Part shown: one piece after another, positions 8,601-16,798 of the stretch
Numbering within the stretch: position 1 is the stretch's first letter
Layout of the letters: each line of letters begins with the position of its first letter
Source: an uncultured Saprospiraceae bacterium
Lineage (GTDB): Bacteria > Bacteroidota > Bacteroidia > Chitinophagales > Saprospiraceae
NCBI GenBank assembly: GCA_937921555.1
Contig: CAKZUV010000071.1
Coordinates: 1 to 55,868, forward strand
DNA: 55,868 nucleotides
Direction of reading: 5' to 3'
The notes under the pieces: model-generated
What the model saw: only the letters and a program-made list of their open reading frames with translations
What the model was told of the DNA's origin: nothing
Databases searched by the model: none
Translations under genes and position numbers: made by a program

Positions 8601-9030
8601 TGGTAACGTTGATAGCCTGTAAATAATGATCGGCTCCGATGTCACCAGACGGGTCATTGGGCGAAAAGCCAGAAGTAATTCCATCGATGTTTACCAGCGG
8701 TTCAACGACACGATTGCCATTGGTTCGGTTGAAGTCATATTGCCGGATAGCATCGGGGCCCTGCGGTTGCGCGTTGGTAACGGTACTTGTATACTTACCC
8801 CGGCCCGCGAAATTATTGGGTGCTTTATGATTCCCTTTTACGATTTTCTTTTTTTCAGGGGAAGTTCCATCGATGGGAATTAACGTACGAATGGGTGGGA
8901 TTACGCCGATTTTTTCGGCTTGGGTGACGGAAATTTCCGTTGGAATGACCCGGCTGTTTTGCGCCGTGGACCACGTAAAGGAAAACATTACAGTGAGGAT
9001 TAGCCCACAGATTATTCTGATGCTTTTCAT
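5698..9030 (-). CDS. Large secreted multidomain protein with CARDB-like and SprB-like repeats and T9SS sorting domain
   Basis: I place the start at 9030, giving a signal peptide (MKSIRIICGLILTVMFSFTW, then STAQ) and 1110 residues. Residues about 110-560 form a beta-propeller-like region (for example GDPIILYDQEVGRWLITEFP, YPKYSVWDNAYVVTTNEGG and GRFGDYAHMSIDPTN). CARDB-type beta domains follow (IGPVTLISPES..., HDAGITQLPGFPN...). Two SprB-like repeats come next (APYEISIDGGVTF...GTYNIVVRDANDC and PPYTYSIDGGNTF...GNYSITVRDANEC). The C-terminal type A sorting domain begins PNPTTGIFRINL and ends YVRLMDEGVTRLLQVVKQ. It is exported by Sec and T9SS to the cell surface or medium. Substrate and activity are unknown. 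It is a paralogue of the upstream 9203-12304 gene. Confidence 0.85.
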   Translation of the reverse strand: MKSIRIICGLILTVMFSFTWSTAQNSRVIPTEISVTQAEKIGVIPPIRTLIPIDGTSPEKKKIVKGNHKAPNNFAGRGKYTSTVTNAQPQGPDAIRQYDFNRTNGNRVVEPLVNIDGITSGFSPNDPSGDIGADHYLQAINVTTLGVFDKDGNFQTSFSANTIWSSIGFTSRGDPIILYDQEVGRWLITEFPSGNQLLVAISDDSDPLGGYTAYNFATPNFPDYPKYSVWDNAYVVTTNEGGPANSPAYFIDRAAILSGAATANIQRINLPGASNGPGFQVDTPVDWSGLTPPQPGSNPMILSLSDDAWGSSEVDQVDIYSFEIDFETPANTVTTVQNLVTTPFDTNPCSAAGPGFACMPQSGGSGLDGIPETIMHQAHYRNFDSHESMVFNFITDVTGGDNLSGIRWVELRRNAGETEWSVYQEGTFAPDDGLDRFMGGIAMDGAGNIGLAYNVTSPDMFVGVRFTGRSANDPLGEMTVEEFTLVEGQNSINSGGRFGDYAHMSIDPTNDRTFWYTAEYAGGGAGRVNTRIAAFELRKDTIDIGPVTLISPESADGLTASEAVEIEIKNLGIDTQSMFTVGYIFENGSAVSEDVIFELFPDSSYRHTFTPTVDMSEIGPYNFRIFTALAGDEAVLNDTIRAVVNHLPRHDAGITQLPGFPNLTCQTAVDFQATLTNFGTVPLTSADIIVRLNGAVVNTINWTGNLEFGDNENIDLTLTGFTNGDNDVQVTVENPNGETDQVMGNNGRSTTLRFIEDGAMVILNLTLDNFPEETTWTLLDENDLVVASGGPYQTDGALISETFCLDPEACYIFNIRDSYGDGICCGQTGNGSYEILTDTGIILASSDGTFGTEEELAFCATFMCNLSAEFLVSNETGAGNNGAMLISPENGTAPYEISIDGGVTFTDNTLYQGLESGTYNIVVRDANDCTFEETVIVKDCVIEILAEIENVTNGGANDGSVTVTINGGLPPYTYSIDGGNTFQESPFFDNLPVGNYSITVRDANECQTNTNFVIDMAVNTTSTVAGQIIELMPNPTTGIFRINLTGLERTSVFLPYQILTSDGKLVYESSITRYNETYTGLVSLSAYPDGVYYVRLMDEGVTRLLQVVKQ

Positions 9031-9202
9031 AATTCTGGTGTAAGTAATTAACAATGTTTATTTATACGGCAATGCCTTCTTTTTCAAAGCCGCTGTAAAA
9101 TTATGATTACTTTAATGAAAACGGATATTTATCTCTTAAAATAACCTTCTTTGTCGTTAGTACTCCAAACCAGATTTTTAGAAATTATCTACAAATGGGT
9201 AT

Positions 9203-12200
9203 CTATTCTAATAATTTGATGATGGGAAATAATTTTTTAAGCTTTTCTGTTTTGAATTTTAAAAAATAAAGTCCAACGGGCTGCACCGTGAGTGAAACAA
9301 GTCCCTGATATCGGTCGTCATACCGGGGGATTTTAACGGTTTGAATCCGCTTTCCGCTGGCATCAAAAATTTGTAATTCCAGATGATGCTCGTTTGAAAC
9401 CTGACCCGGGATATCTACTTTAAAAACCCCCTGGGTTGGATTGGGAAAAATCCGGACTTGTGCGTCTTCAGGAGCCGCATCCGTACTGGTATTGGTACCT
9501 AAAAGCAGCGATTCGGTGTATTCACAATTATTCTGATCTCTTACGATTATGTTATAATTACCCGCCTGGAGATTCGTGAATATATTACTTCCCTGAAATG
9601 TAACGCCATTATCAATACTGTACGAATACGGCGCTAAACCGCCAGCTGGCTGAAGGAGGATAATCCCGTTTTGATTAGAAGGACTCGGATTCGAAGTATT
9701 AATTTCTGCGGTAAGCATACAAGTAAAATCTACACAAAAATTCACTTCTTCCCGGATCGCAAAATTACCCAGTCCCTGTACGAGTACAATGTTATCCGGA
9801 TCGACCAGACTATAACTTCCCTGTCCGGCACTGCAACAAAAACCGTCTCCATAACTATCGTTCAGCGTTAAAATGTAACACTGTCTGGGATCAAGACACC
9901 AGGTTTCACTGACCGTGGAGTTGGGCGTCGTGTAGGGGCCTCCGCTAAATAATACGTTTTCCTGTACATCGGTTATTTTCCAGGTTGTTTCGTTGGGATA
10001 TTCGTCCAGTGTGATGGTCAGTGTAACATCTCTTTCTTCTCCGGACACTCCAAAACCACGGCTTCTCGCATTATTTTCCGGGCGCTGATCTGTTTCACCG
10101 TTGGGAAGATATGCTTCGATAGATAGTTCATTTGCCCCTTCTATTAAATTTTGTACCAGCACCGAAGCGGCAATACTGTTTCCGGGAGTAAGCGTTCCCT
10201 GCCAAAGGAAACTGTTAACGACCGTACCATTTAGTGTCACATCAATCGTGGTCTCCGTCAGCGTGGTCGTTCCAAAATTATAAATTTCGTATTCGGCGGT
10301 GATACTATCATTACAACTATAAACTTCCAGCCCTCTGAGATCGGTGACTCCTACATCAAATTCCGGCAACTTTGTTACAACAACGTTTACCGTATCATTT
10401 CCAGTAGCCTGATCCAGACTATTATTGGTAAAAATTTTAAAATTATAAGATCCAATCTCCGTCATCGCTACCGTGGGCGTAAACGTATGTAAATAGGTTG
10501 CTCCGGGAGTAATAATGGTATTTACGGAAGCGACTACGGGTTCCTCATTTTCAAAAACATAGCCAATATTAAATCCGGAAATGGCTTGCAATCCAAAATT
10601 TTTGACCCGTACTTTTACCGTTTCGTTGTCGGTCAGAGCGGGACTGCTTTGCGGGGATTCCAGCGTTAAAGGTCCAATATCAAAAGTATCTTTTTCGATC
10701 TGAAATCGTGCAATACGGGTCGCCCAACCTTCCTGAGTGGTATAGTGTCCTGTAAACCAAAAACTGCGATTGTCCAGCGGATCAACGCCCAGATGCGCGT
10801 AGTCTCCAAAACGGTCATTACTGGTGGCGCCGCTACCGGTAACCAAGGTAAATTCGTCAATGGTCATCTCTCCCAGTGGATCGGTATCCAGTCGTCCGGT
10901 AAAGCGCAATCCAGGATAAGTACTCAGGCTGGAGACAGAATATCCCAATCCAATATTTCCTCCCCCATCAATGGCAATAGCTCCCATAAACCGGTGCAGT
11001 CCGTCGTCCGGGGCGAAGGTTCCTTCCTGATATAAAGTCCAGTCTGCACCCTGTTCCCGGCGGAGTTCCATCCAGCGAATCCCGGAACGATTATTACCAG
11101 TGGCATCGGTAACGAAGTTCAGAACAATGCTTTGGTGCGTTTCAAATGCGCGGTAATTTGGCTGATTCATAATTATTTCCGGGAGTCCGTCAATTCCCTG
11201 TCCGCCGAGCTGCGGAATACATTCAAATCCTGGTCCCGAAACGGCACAGGGATTGGTATCGAAAGGTGCCGCAGGTATTCCCTGAACGGTAAAGGTTGTG
11301 TTATCCGGTTCTGCAAAATCCAGAGTTACGGTGATTAGTTCCACTTCATCCACATCCACACCACCCCAGGCATCATCTTTCAGTGCCAGCAATAAGGCCT
11401 GGTCTTCGTACCCGGCGGGTAAGACACCGTTTGTTTCAACCGGCGTTGCCGTCAGAAAGCCCGGGCCGTTAGCAGGTCCGGGAATGACCAGTCTTTGTAT
11501 CGAGACCTCCTCCTCACCATTGAGTAGTGCCTCGCGATCAATAAAGTACGCAGGCAGTGTGTTGGAATTACCCTCATTGGTGGTCAGAACGAGCGCTTTC
11601 GGCCAGATACTATATTTGGGATAATCCGGAAAATTCGGAGTACCGAAGTTGTAAACCGCCCAGCTACCGAGCGGATCAGCATCCTGAGAGACTGCAATCA
11701 ACAATTGATTACCTCCCTGAAAATTGGGAAATTCCGTCAGCATCCAGCGCTGTGCTTCCTGGTCGTACAGAATAATCGGATCGCCTCCTGAATTAAATCC
11801 CAAACTTGCCCAGATGGTATTAGCGGCAATTGGTTCGTTGAGGGCTGTGCCCTGTTTGTCGAATACCTGAATAAAAGTAGAATTTACCACCTGAACGTAG
11901 TGGTCCTTTCCAATATCACCCACGGGATCAGGAATATTGGCATTTGAAATTACCGTTGTCATACCATCCATATTGATGGTTGGGATGACGGAAACACTAT
12001 TGTTCAGACTGATATTTTGACTTTGTAAAACCGGGTCTGGTCCTTGTGGCAGCGCATTTGGATTCGGAGCGGGACGACGACCTCTGCTGAGAAAATTGGG
12101 AATAAATTTTTTAGATAATTTCGCTTGCTTGCGGCGCTCCTCACTGGTAGATGCGATGGGCGCTAAATCTCTTAAAGGAGCGGTGATACCTATTTTTTTT

Positions 12201-12304
12201 GCGTAGGTAACTGCTACCGGTTGAACGGCGGGCTCCTGGGCATGCAATGAACATAAAAAAGGACCTGCGATGATCCCGATACAAAGCATCTTTAAAATAG
12301 ACAT
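9203..12304 (-). CDS. Large secreted protein, paralogue of 5698-9030, with T9SS sorting domain
   Basis: The 1033 residues begin with a signal peptide (MSILKMLCIGIIAGPFLCSL, then HAQ). The domain order mirrors the neighbour: a conserved YAKKIGITAPLRDLAPI segment, a propeller-like region (GDPIILYDQEAQRWMLTEFP, FPDYPKYSIWPKALVLTTNE), CARDB-like beta domains and one SprB-like repeat (APYSYSIDNGVTF...GNYNIIVRDQNNC). The type A sorting domain begins PNPTQGVFKVDI and ends KLKKLFPIIKLLE. Two in-frame Met codons (residues 1 and 6) are possible starts; both keep the signal peptide. It has one SprB repeat where the downstream copy has two. A tandem duplication is the simplest origin. Its role could be adhesion or polymer binding, but that is a guess. 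Confidence 0.85.
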   Translation of the reverse strand: MSILKMLCIGIIAGPFLCSLHAQEPAVQPVAVTYAKKIGITAPLRDLAPIASTSEERRKQAKLSKKFIPNFLSRGRRPAPNPNALPQGPDPVLQSQNISLNNSVSVIPTINMDGMTTVISNANIPDPVGDIGKDHYVQVVNSTFIQVFDKQGTALNEPIAANTIWASLGFNSGGDPIILYDQEAQRWMLTEFPNFQGGNQLLIAVSQDADPLGSWAVYNFGTPNFPDYPKYSIWPKALVLTTNEGNSNTLPAYFIDREALLNGEEEVSIQRLVIPGPANGPGFLTATPVETNGVLPAGYEDQALLLALKDDAWGGVDVDEVELITVTLDFAEPDNTTFTVQGIPAAPFDTNPCAVSGPGFECIPQLGGQGIDGLPEIIMNQPNYRAFETHQSIVLNFVTDATGNNRSGIRWMELRREQGADWTLYQEGTFAPDDGLHRFMGAIAIDGGGNIGLGYSVSSLSTYPGLRFTGRLDTDPLGEMTIDEFTLVTGSGATSNDRFGDYAHLGVDPLDNRSFWFTGHYTTQEGWATRIARFQIEKDTFDIGPLTLESPQSSPALTDNETVKVRVKNFGLQAISGFNIGYVFENEEPVVASVNTIITPGATYLHTFTPTVAMTEIGSYNFKIFTNNSLDQATGNDTVNVVVTKLPEFDVGVTDLRGLEVYSCNDSITAEYEIYNFGTTTLTETTIDVTLNGTVVNSFLWQGTLTPGNSIAASVLVQNLIEGANELSIEAYLPNGETDQRPENNARSRGFGVSGEERDVTLTITLDEYPNETTWKITDVQENVLFSGGPYTTPNSTVSETWCLDPRQCYILTLNDSYGDGFCCSAGQGSYSLVDPDNIVLVQGLGNFAIREEVNFCVDFTCMLTAEINTSNPSPSNQNGIILLQPAGGLAPYSYSIDNGVTFQGSNIFTNLQAGNYNIIVRDQNNCEYTESLLLGTNTSTDAAPEDAQVRIFPNPTQGVFKVDIPGQVSNEHHLELQIFDASGKRIQTVKIPRYDDRYQGLVSLTVQPVGLYFLKFKTEKLKKLFPIIKLLE

Positions 12305-12502
12305 ATTTTAAATTAATTTATTTCTGAACAAATGAGTGGATGCTGACTAACCTATACGTACGGATATTTTTTGTATATGTTGTGAATTTATTAAGGTTGG
12401 TTAACGGAGTGGTTAAAAGAATGTCTTTTGAAAGGTACTTTTGGAGTGGCAGCGCCTTCGAATTTAGTGATGGGGTGTCATAAATGTAGTGAGGTGTTTT
12501 TA

Positions 12503-14419
12503 TTAGCTTTTCATATATTCCCAGGCAGATTGGTATTGACCTTTGGTTTCGGCGTATTCAATAAATTTTTGATAAAAATCATCTGCTCCGATCGTTGCAC
12601 TATCTCCAATTACTACCAGATGTTTTTTGGCGCGGGTCAGCGCAACGTTCATACGACGATAATCTGAAAGGAAGCCAATTTCTGTTTTGTCATTAGAGCG
12701 GGTGAGACTGATAAAAACGATTTCCCGTTCTTGTCCCTGGAAGGCATCAATAGAATTGACAGACAGTTGTTCCATGAAGGGCAACAACTCAGGATCTTCC
12801 CGGAATAGCTGCTCGAGATGACGGGCCTGTTCCCGGTAAGGAGCGATAATGGCCATGGAAGGAACCGGGATTTCCAGTTCAGCCAGTTTGCTGGTAAATT
12901 GTAAAAAGTATTCCCGCAGAATAAACGCTTCGCCCTCGTTGTAGCGGCTTTTGGTTTCAGGATTGACAGCTTCGTTAAATCCGCAACCCGCCGTATCAAT
13001 AAACAGTACAGGCGAAAGATCTGGAATGCCTACTTTTTGATCTATGACCTGTGGGGCAGCCTTCAGGTTATTGTGGTAAAAAACGGTATTAGAAAACCCC
13101 ATAATCGCGGGGTGCATCCGGTATTGCGTATCCAGAAAGCTAGTCGGCTTTTCATCCCGCACCCATTTTTCCAGTAAGGTCATCCCAAGTCCTTTCTCTC
13201 TGGCCTCGGGAGATTTAATCACGGGAGGCAACTGAAACGGATCTCCGGCCAGGATAACTTTATGTACCCTCAAGAGCGGAATCCAGGTGGCTGGCTCAAT
13301 GGCCTGAGCGGCCTCATCAATTACGACGGTTTTAAATTTCAAGTGTTGAAGACTGTTACTCTGGGTATTTACCAGCGTGCATGCGATCACATCTGCCTGA
13401 AAAAGAATTTCGTGCAGTAATCTTTCTTCCAGCATTTTAGCGTAAGATTCCAGTTCCCGTGCTTCCTGATAACTTTCATTACGCTGGGATCGTTCCCGGC
13501 TTCCAAAACGACGTTTAAATTTTCGCGCTCCTTTCCGGGCGTTGGCCGCCTGTACGCGCAACCGTTTGATATTTTTATGTTCAGGATGCTGGGCCAACCG
13601 TCCGTCGAGGGTCATAGAAACCAGTTGGTCACTCACCCTGGAAATATTACCGATCCGGACAACATTCAGTCCCTGCGCGTCCAGTCTTTCCACCATCAAA
13701 TCCACGGCGGCATTACTCGATGCGGTGACCAGAATATTTTTTTCGGTGGCCGCCATGAGTTTAATAGCATGAACCAGCGTAGTAGTTTTTCCGGTACCCG
13801 GAGGGCCGTGCACAATGGCAACATCCTCGGCGGCAATAATTGACTGCACCGCTTTTTTCTGAGCAGGATTGAGTAAATCGTGGTGTATTTCCCGAAAGGG
13901 TGAAAACGAAGGTTCCAAATCTCCGTAGAATATCTGTTTTAATTCTGTCAACCGGTCTCCGCTCGCTTTGATAACGGTTTTCATGGCCTTTTCCATTTCG
14001 AGGTAGGTACGTTCGTCGAATAACATTTCTACCGCCAGCTGACCATCATTGATCCAGTCGGGGATGTCTTTGTTATTGAGAATAATTTTCATCTTGTTTT
14101 TTTCTACAAAATGAATAATTCCACGCTGCGCGTGGCTTCTGTTTTTGCCATCGGCGCTGGTATAAAACTCAACGGGAGATCCGGACCGCAGCCGGTGAGA
14201 TTCGTTAAGCTGGGCAGTTCGTTCTACCGTGACAAAAGCGCGTTCACCAATAGTATATCCAGTTTTCTGAACGGTCAGCGGATACCAGCAAAGTCCTTTA
14301 TCACGCCGCTCAGCTTGAGAAAGTTGCAGGATTTCTTCGCGGAAGCGTTCAAAGTCTGCTTCTTTTTCTTTTTGTAATAATTCCTGAACTGTTTTGAGTT
14401 TTTGCTGAATGGCTTTCAT
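12503..14419 (-). CDS. UPF1/IGHMBP2-like superfamily 1 helicase
   Basis: The 638 residues carry the full SF1B helicase set: Walker A HGPPGTGKTTTLVHAI (about residue 205), motif Ia TASSNAAVD, Walker B VIDEAAQAIEP, motif III GDPFQLPPVI, motif IV DTQYRMHPAI, motif V SIDAFQGQEREIVFISLTRS and motif VI RRMNVALTRAKKHLVVIGD. The N-terminal 180 residues resemble the beta-barrel/stalk region of Upf1-like bacterial helicases. It probably unwinds or remodels DNA or RNA using ATP in the cytoplasm; the physiological substrate is not known for the bacterial family. It is a single gene with no coupled neighbours. Confidence 0.88.
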   Translation of the reverse strand: MKAIQQKLKTVQELLQKEKEADFERFREEILQLSQAERRDKGLCWYPLTVQKTGYTIGERAFVTVERTAQLNESHRLRSGSPVEFYTSADGKNRSHAQRGIIHFVEKNKMKIILNNKDIPDWINDGQLAVEMLFDERTYLEMEKAMKTVIKASGDRLTELKQIFYGDLEPSFSPFREIHHDLLNPAQKKAVQSIIAAEDVAIVHGPPGTGKTTTLVHAIKLMAATEKNILVTASSNAAVDLMVERLDAQGLNVVRIGNISRVSDQLVSMTLDGRLAQHPEHKNIKRLRVQAANARKGARKFKRRFGSRERSQRNESYQEARELESYAKMLEERLLHEILFQADVIACTLVNTQSNSLQHLKFKTVVIDEAAQAIEPATWIPLLRVHKVILAGDPFQLPPVIKSPEAREKGLGMTLLEKWVRDEKPTSFLDTQYRMHPAIMGFSNTVFYHNNLKAAPQVIDQKVGIPDLSPVLFIDTAGCGFNEAVNPETKSRYNEGEAFILREYFLQFTSKLAELEIPVPSMAIIAPYREQARHLEQLFREDPELLPFMEQLSVNSIDAFQGQEREIVFISLTRSNDKTEIGFLSDYRRMNVALTRAKKHLVVIGDSATIGADDFYQKFIEYAETKGQYQSAWEYMKS

Positions 14420-14974
14420 ACCCGCAAAATAATGGAAAAAATGAAAGGAGGGGGCGGACTTGGCCGGATGAAATCGGATTGTTTTTATGAATGTATATTA
14501 AACTGTGTCTGCTTCGTTATGCTTCATCCCGTATTTTGATTTAATCAGTGAGCTTGTTTTAAAGAGTGTTTTTCACACTGAGGAGCGGAGGGCGCTGAGC
14601 GATCGTGTATATCTTTTGTCGCGAACATAATATTTATTACACTAAGCTAAACACAGTTAATCGGTAAATTTGTTAATCAGTCCTGCTAACGTGTGCATCC
14701 GAGGCAGAGCCTCGGAGAATTCTTATTGATTAAATAAATATGCTTGAAGTTTTCAATTTTTCTGGTTTTTAGAATATGTTCATCAATTATTGGTCACTCC
14801 ATACGCAATGCAGAAGTAAGTAATAGGTCAGACAGCGTTGATTGAACAAAACCCTGTTTTTCAACAGCATAAAAAAACGTGTGACAAATTCGGTTTGTTT
14901 GATGAGCAGGCAACTCCGGTATTCAATACTGGAGAATAATTATTAGAATTTCGAACGAACTAAATAAAGAAAGA
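14420..14974. other. 555-bp intergenic stretch with two hairpins
   Basis: I see no gene. A 7-bp stem with a 3-base loop (CCGAGGC/GCCTCGG) lies at 14699-14715 without a T-run. A 10-bp stem (14914-14923 with 14925-14934, one G-T pair) lies downstream of the SPOR gene stop and could terminate it on the minus strand. Confidence 0.4.
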
Positions 14975-16027
14975 TTACTGTGCCAGGATCCAGGCGCGGT
15001 CTTCGATATTTTCTTTGATAATTTTTAGTTTACGCTGGAGGTCTGCGTAATCTTCGTAGGCAAACTGTGCGCCTACCCGGACGATGCCGTCATTTCCGAC
15101 TCGTTGCTGGTAGACATCAAATCCCTGAGCGACTACTCTGTCCGCCATTTTCTGGATACTGCGCTGGTATTTATAAGAGCCAATGATGATGATTCCTTTT
15201 CTCCGGGAAGGTCCCAGTTCGATAATTTCCGGATCAATAACGGGTGTTTCTTCGAGGTCCTCTTCGTTTACGTCCTCCAACTTATCCGGTGTGAAGGAGC
15301 TGGTAGATTGCCCACTTTTACGACTGTCGATCAGGCTCATGGTGGTAACTTCTTCGTAAGTAGGTTTTTTATTCACCCTTTTTTCCGAAACGGGCATAAT
15401 CATCGATCGGTTGATAGAAATAGGCGCATCGGACCGCAGGAAAAGAAAAGAAACGGCGACGGCAATGAGGGCGAATCCCGCAGCTAGTGGAATCAGAGAT
15501 TGCCGGGAACGAAGTGAGGTCCACGATTTTCTGCGGGTCTGGCTAACCGGACCAGGCAGGAGAGAATCGGGTAATGGTGCTTCGCGGGCGGCGGTATCTT
15601 TGTTGCGTAGAATCGGATAAAACTGGACACTGGACAGCCCGTAGGAATCCTGATTAAAATTGGTAGAGGCTTGTAAAAATTGCAACTGGCCTTCGTAATC
15701 TTTGTATAATCGACCGACTCCGGGAAAGACAATTATTTCTCTTTTTTCGAGACGTTCTTCCGCAAAATTAACGAATTCGGCAATCGCTTCTTCGGCTTCT
15801 TTTTTACTAATGCCGATGACTTCTCTAAGGTGATTGACAAGTACACCGTCATTTACAGCCAGATTTTTATCGAAACTAACCGTACGGGAAGGTGGGTATA
15901 AAAGTCCCTGTACGTGGTCAATAGTAGCAGCACGGTAACTGGTGAGCAGTCCTCCGAATCCTGGAATAATCAGGGACTCGTGGTCATATAAAAGTCGTTC
16001 AAAATGTTGTGCAATATCAGTTATCAT
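14975..16027 (-). CDS. HU/CCDC81-like and SPOR domain membrane protein
   Basis: The protein has 350 residues. Residues 1-140 match the bacterial CCDC81-like HU domains (HFERLLYDHESLIIPGFGGLLTSY, FDKNLAVNDGVLVNHLRE, IVFPGVGRLYKDYEGQLQF). A single membrane helix follows at about residues 178-198 (LIPLAAGFALIAVAVSFLFL) and then a variable linker. The C-terminal SPOR domain (GIIIIGSYKYQRSIQKMADRVVAQGFDVYQQRVGNDGIVRVGAQF) would lie outside the inner membrane. SPOR domains bind denuded septal peptidoglycan, so a link between cytoplasm and division septum is likely. This combination is typical of Bacteroidota. A TATATTTG-type -7 box is present at 16070-16063, with weak spacing to a -33 element. Confidence 0.85.
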   Translation of the reverse strand: MITDIAQHFERLLYDHESLIIPGFGGLLTSYRAATIDHVQGLLYPPSRTVSFDKNLAVNDGVLVNHLREVIGISKKEAEEAIAEFVNFAEERLEKREIIVFPGVGRLYKDYEGQLQFLQASTNFNQDSYGLSSVQFYPILRNKDTAAREAPLPDSLLPGPVSQTRRKSWTSLRSRQSLIPLAAGFALIAVAVSFLFLRSDAPISINRSMIMPVSEKRVNKKPTYEEVTTMSLIDSRKSGQSTSSFTPDKLEDVNEEDLEETPVIDPEIIELGPSRRKGIIIIGSYKYQRSIQKMADRVVAQGFDVYQQRVGNDGIVRVGAQFAYEDYADLQRKLKIIKENIEDRAWILAQ

Positions 16028-16147
16028 GCGGTTCTTTTAACAAAAAGAAATTTTTCTCTAGTCAAATATACGATTTTTTTTAAAATTGTTAAAGTCAAAC
16101 CACAGATAATTCATTGAAGCTGTGCGAAGAAATCTGGCAGGGTCATA

Positions 16148-16618
16148 TCAAAAGTAAGATTGTTGCAACCAGAGTATTCCCTGCAGGGTCAGTGCGGCGT
16201 AAATACCCGCCAGAACGTCGTCGAACATAACGGAGGCGGGAGAATGCATTCCTTCGTCTATTTTTTTGATCCCGAGTGGTTTTAAAATATCATAAAAACG
16301 AAACAGAACGAATGCGGCCAGCACAATCCACCACTGAAACGGTACAAATAGCAGGGTGATCCATACGCCTACACTTTCGTCCAGGACAATTTTGCCGGAA
16401 TCGTGCCCCCACTCCGGTTCGACCATTTTGCAACACCAGATTCCGACAAGGGTTCCGACGACTATCAGCGCCAGTAGTAAAGGATTAATCTGAGCGGGAA
16501 TGGTAAAATGAATAGCGAGGTACACCAAAATTCCAAAGATAGTTCCGAAGGTGCCAGGAGCAACCGGAGCGTAGCCGAAGCCAAAGGAGGTGGCAATAAT
16601 TTTTGCAAGTTTTAACAT
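16148..16618 (-). CDS. pgpA: Phosphatidylglycerophosphatase A
   Basis: The protein has 156 residues, the usual length. It removes the phosphate from phosphatidylglycerophosphate to make phosphatidylglycerol at the inner membrane. Signature segments are present: GYAPVAPGTFGTIFG near the N-terminus, the acidic motif KIVLDESVGVWITLLF, and FDDVLAGIYAAL near the C-terminus, together with four hydrophobic helices. A TATCTTTG box (16630-16623 on the minus strand) is only about five bases from the ATG at 16618. The transcript may therefore be leaderless or nearly so. Confidence 0.9.
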   Translation of the reverse strand: MLKLAKIIATSFGFGYAPVAPGTFGTIFGILVYLAIHFTIPAQINPLLLALIVVGTLVGIWCCKMVEPEWGHDSGKIVLDESVGVWITLLFVPFQWWIVLAAFVLFRFYDILKPLGIKKIDEGMHSPASVMFDDVLAGIYAALTLQGILWLQQSYF

Positions 16619-16732
16619 TGGGCAAAGATAATAAATGAATGGTAATTTTTTGGGGTTGGATCGCTTTGATTATTGTTGGCTAACTTAACACATTCTACAA
16701 AAGTCAAATCGAATAAACTCGCATTCAACTTT

Positions 16733-16759
16733 TTTGGCCGGGGTAAAATTTTATCTTTG
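16733..16759 (+). promoter_or_regulatory. Bacteroidota-type promoter for the asparagine-synthase-like gene
   Basis: A perfect -7 box TATCTTTG (16752-16759) lies about 40 bp before the ATG at 16799. The candidate -33 TTTG at 16733-16736 has a short 15-base spacer, so only the -7 part is firm. Confidence 0.45.
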
Positions 16760-16798
16760 CTCCGGGATGTTCCGGACCACTAAAAAATTAAAAAAAAG

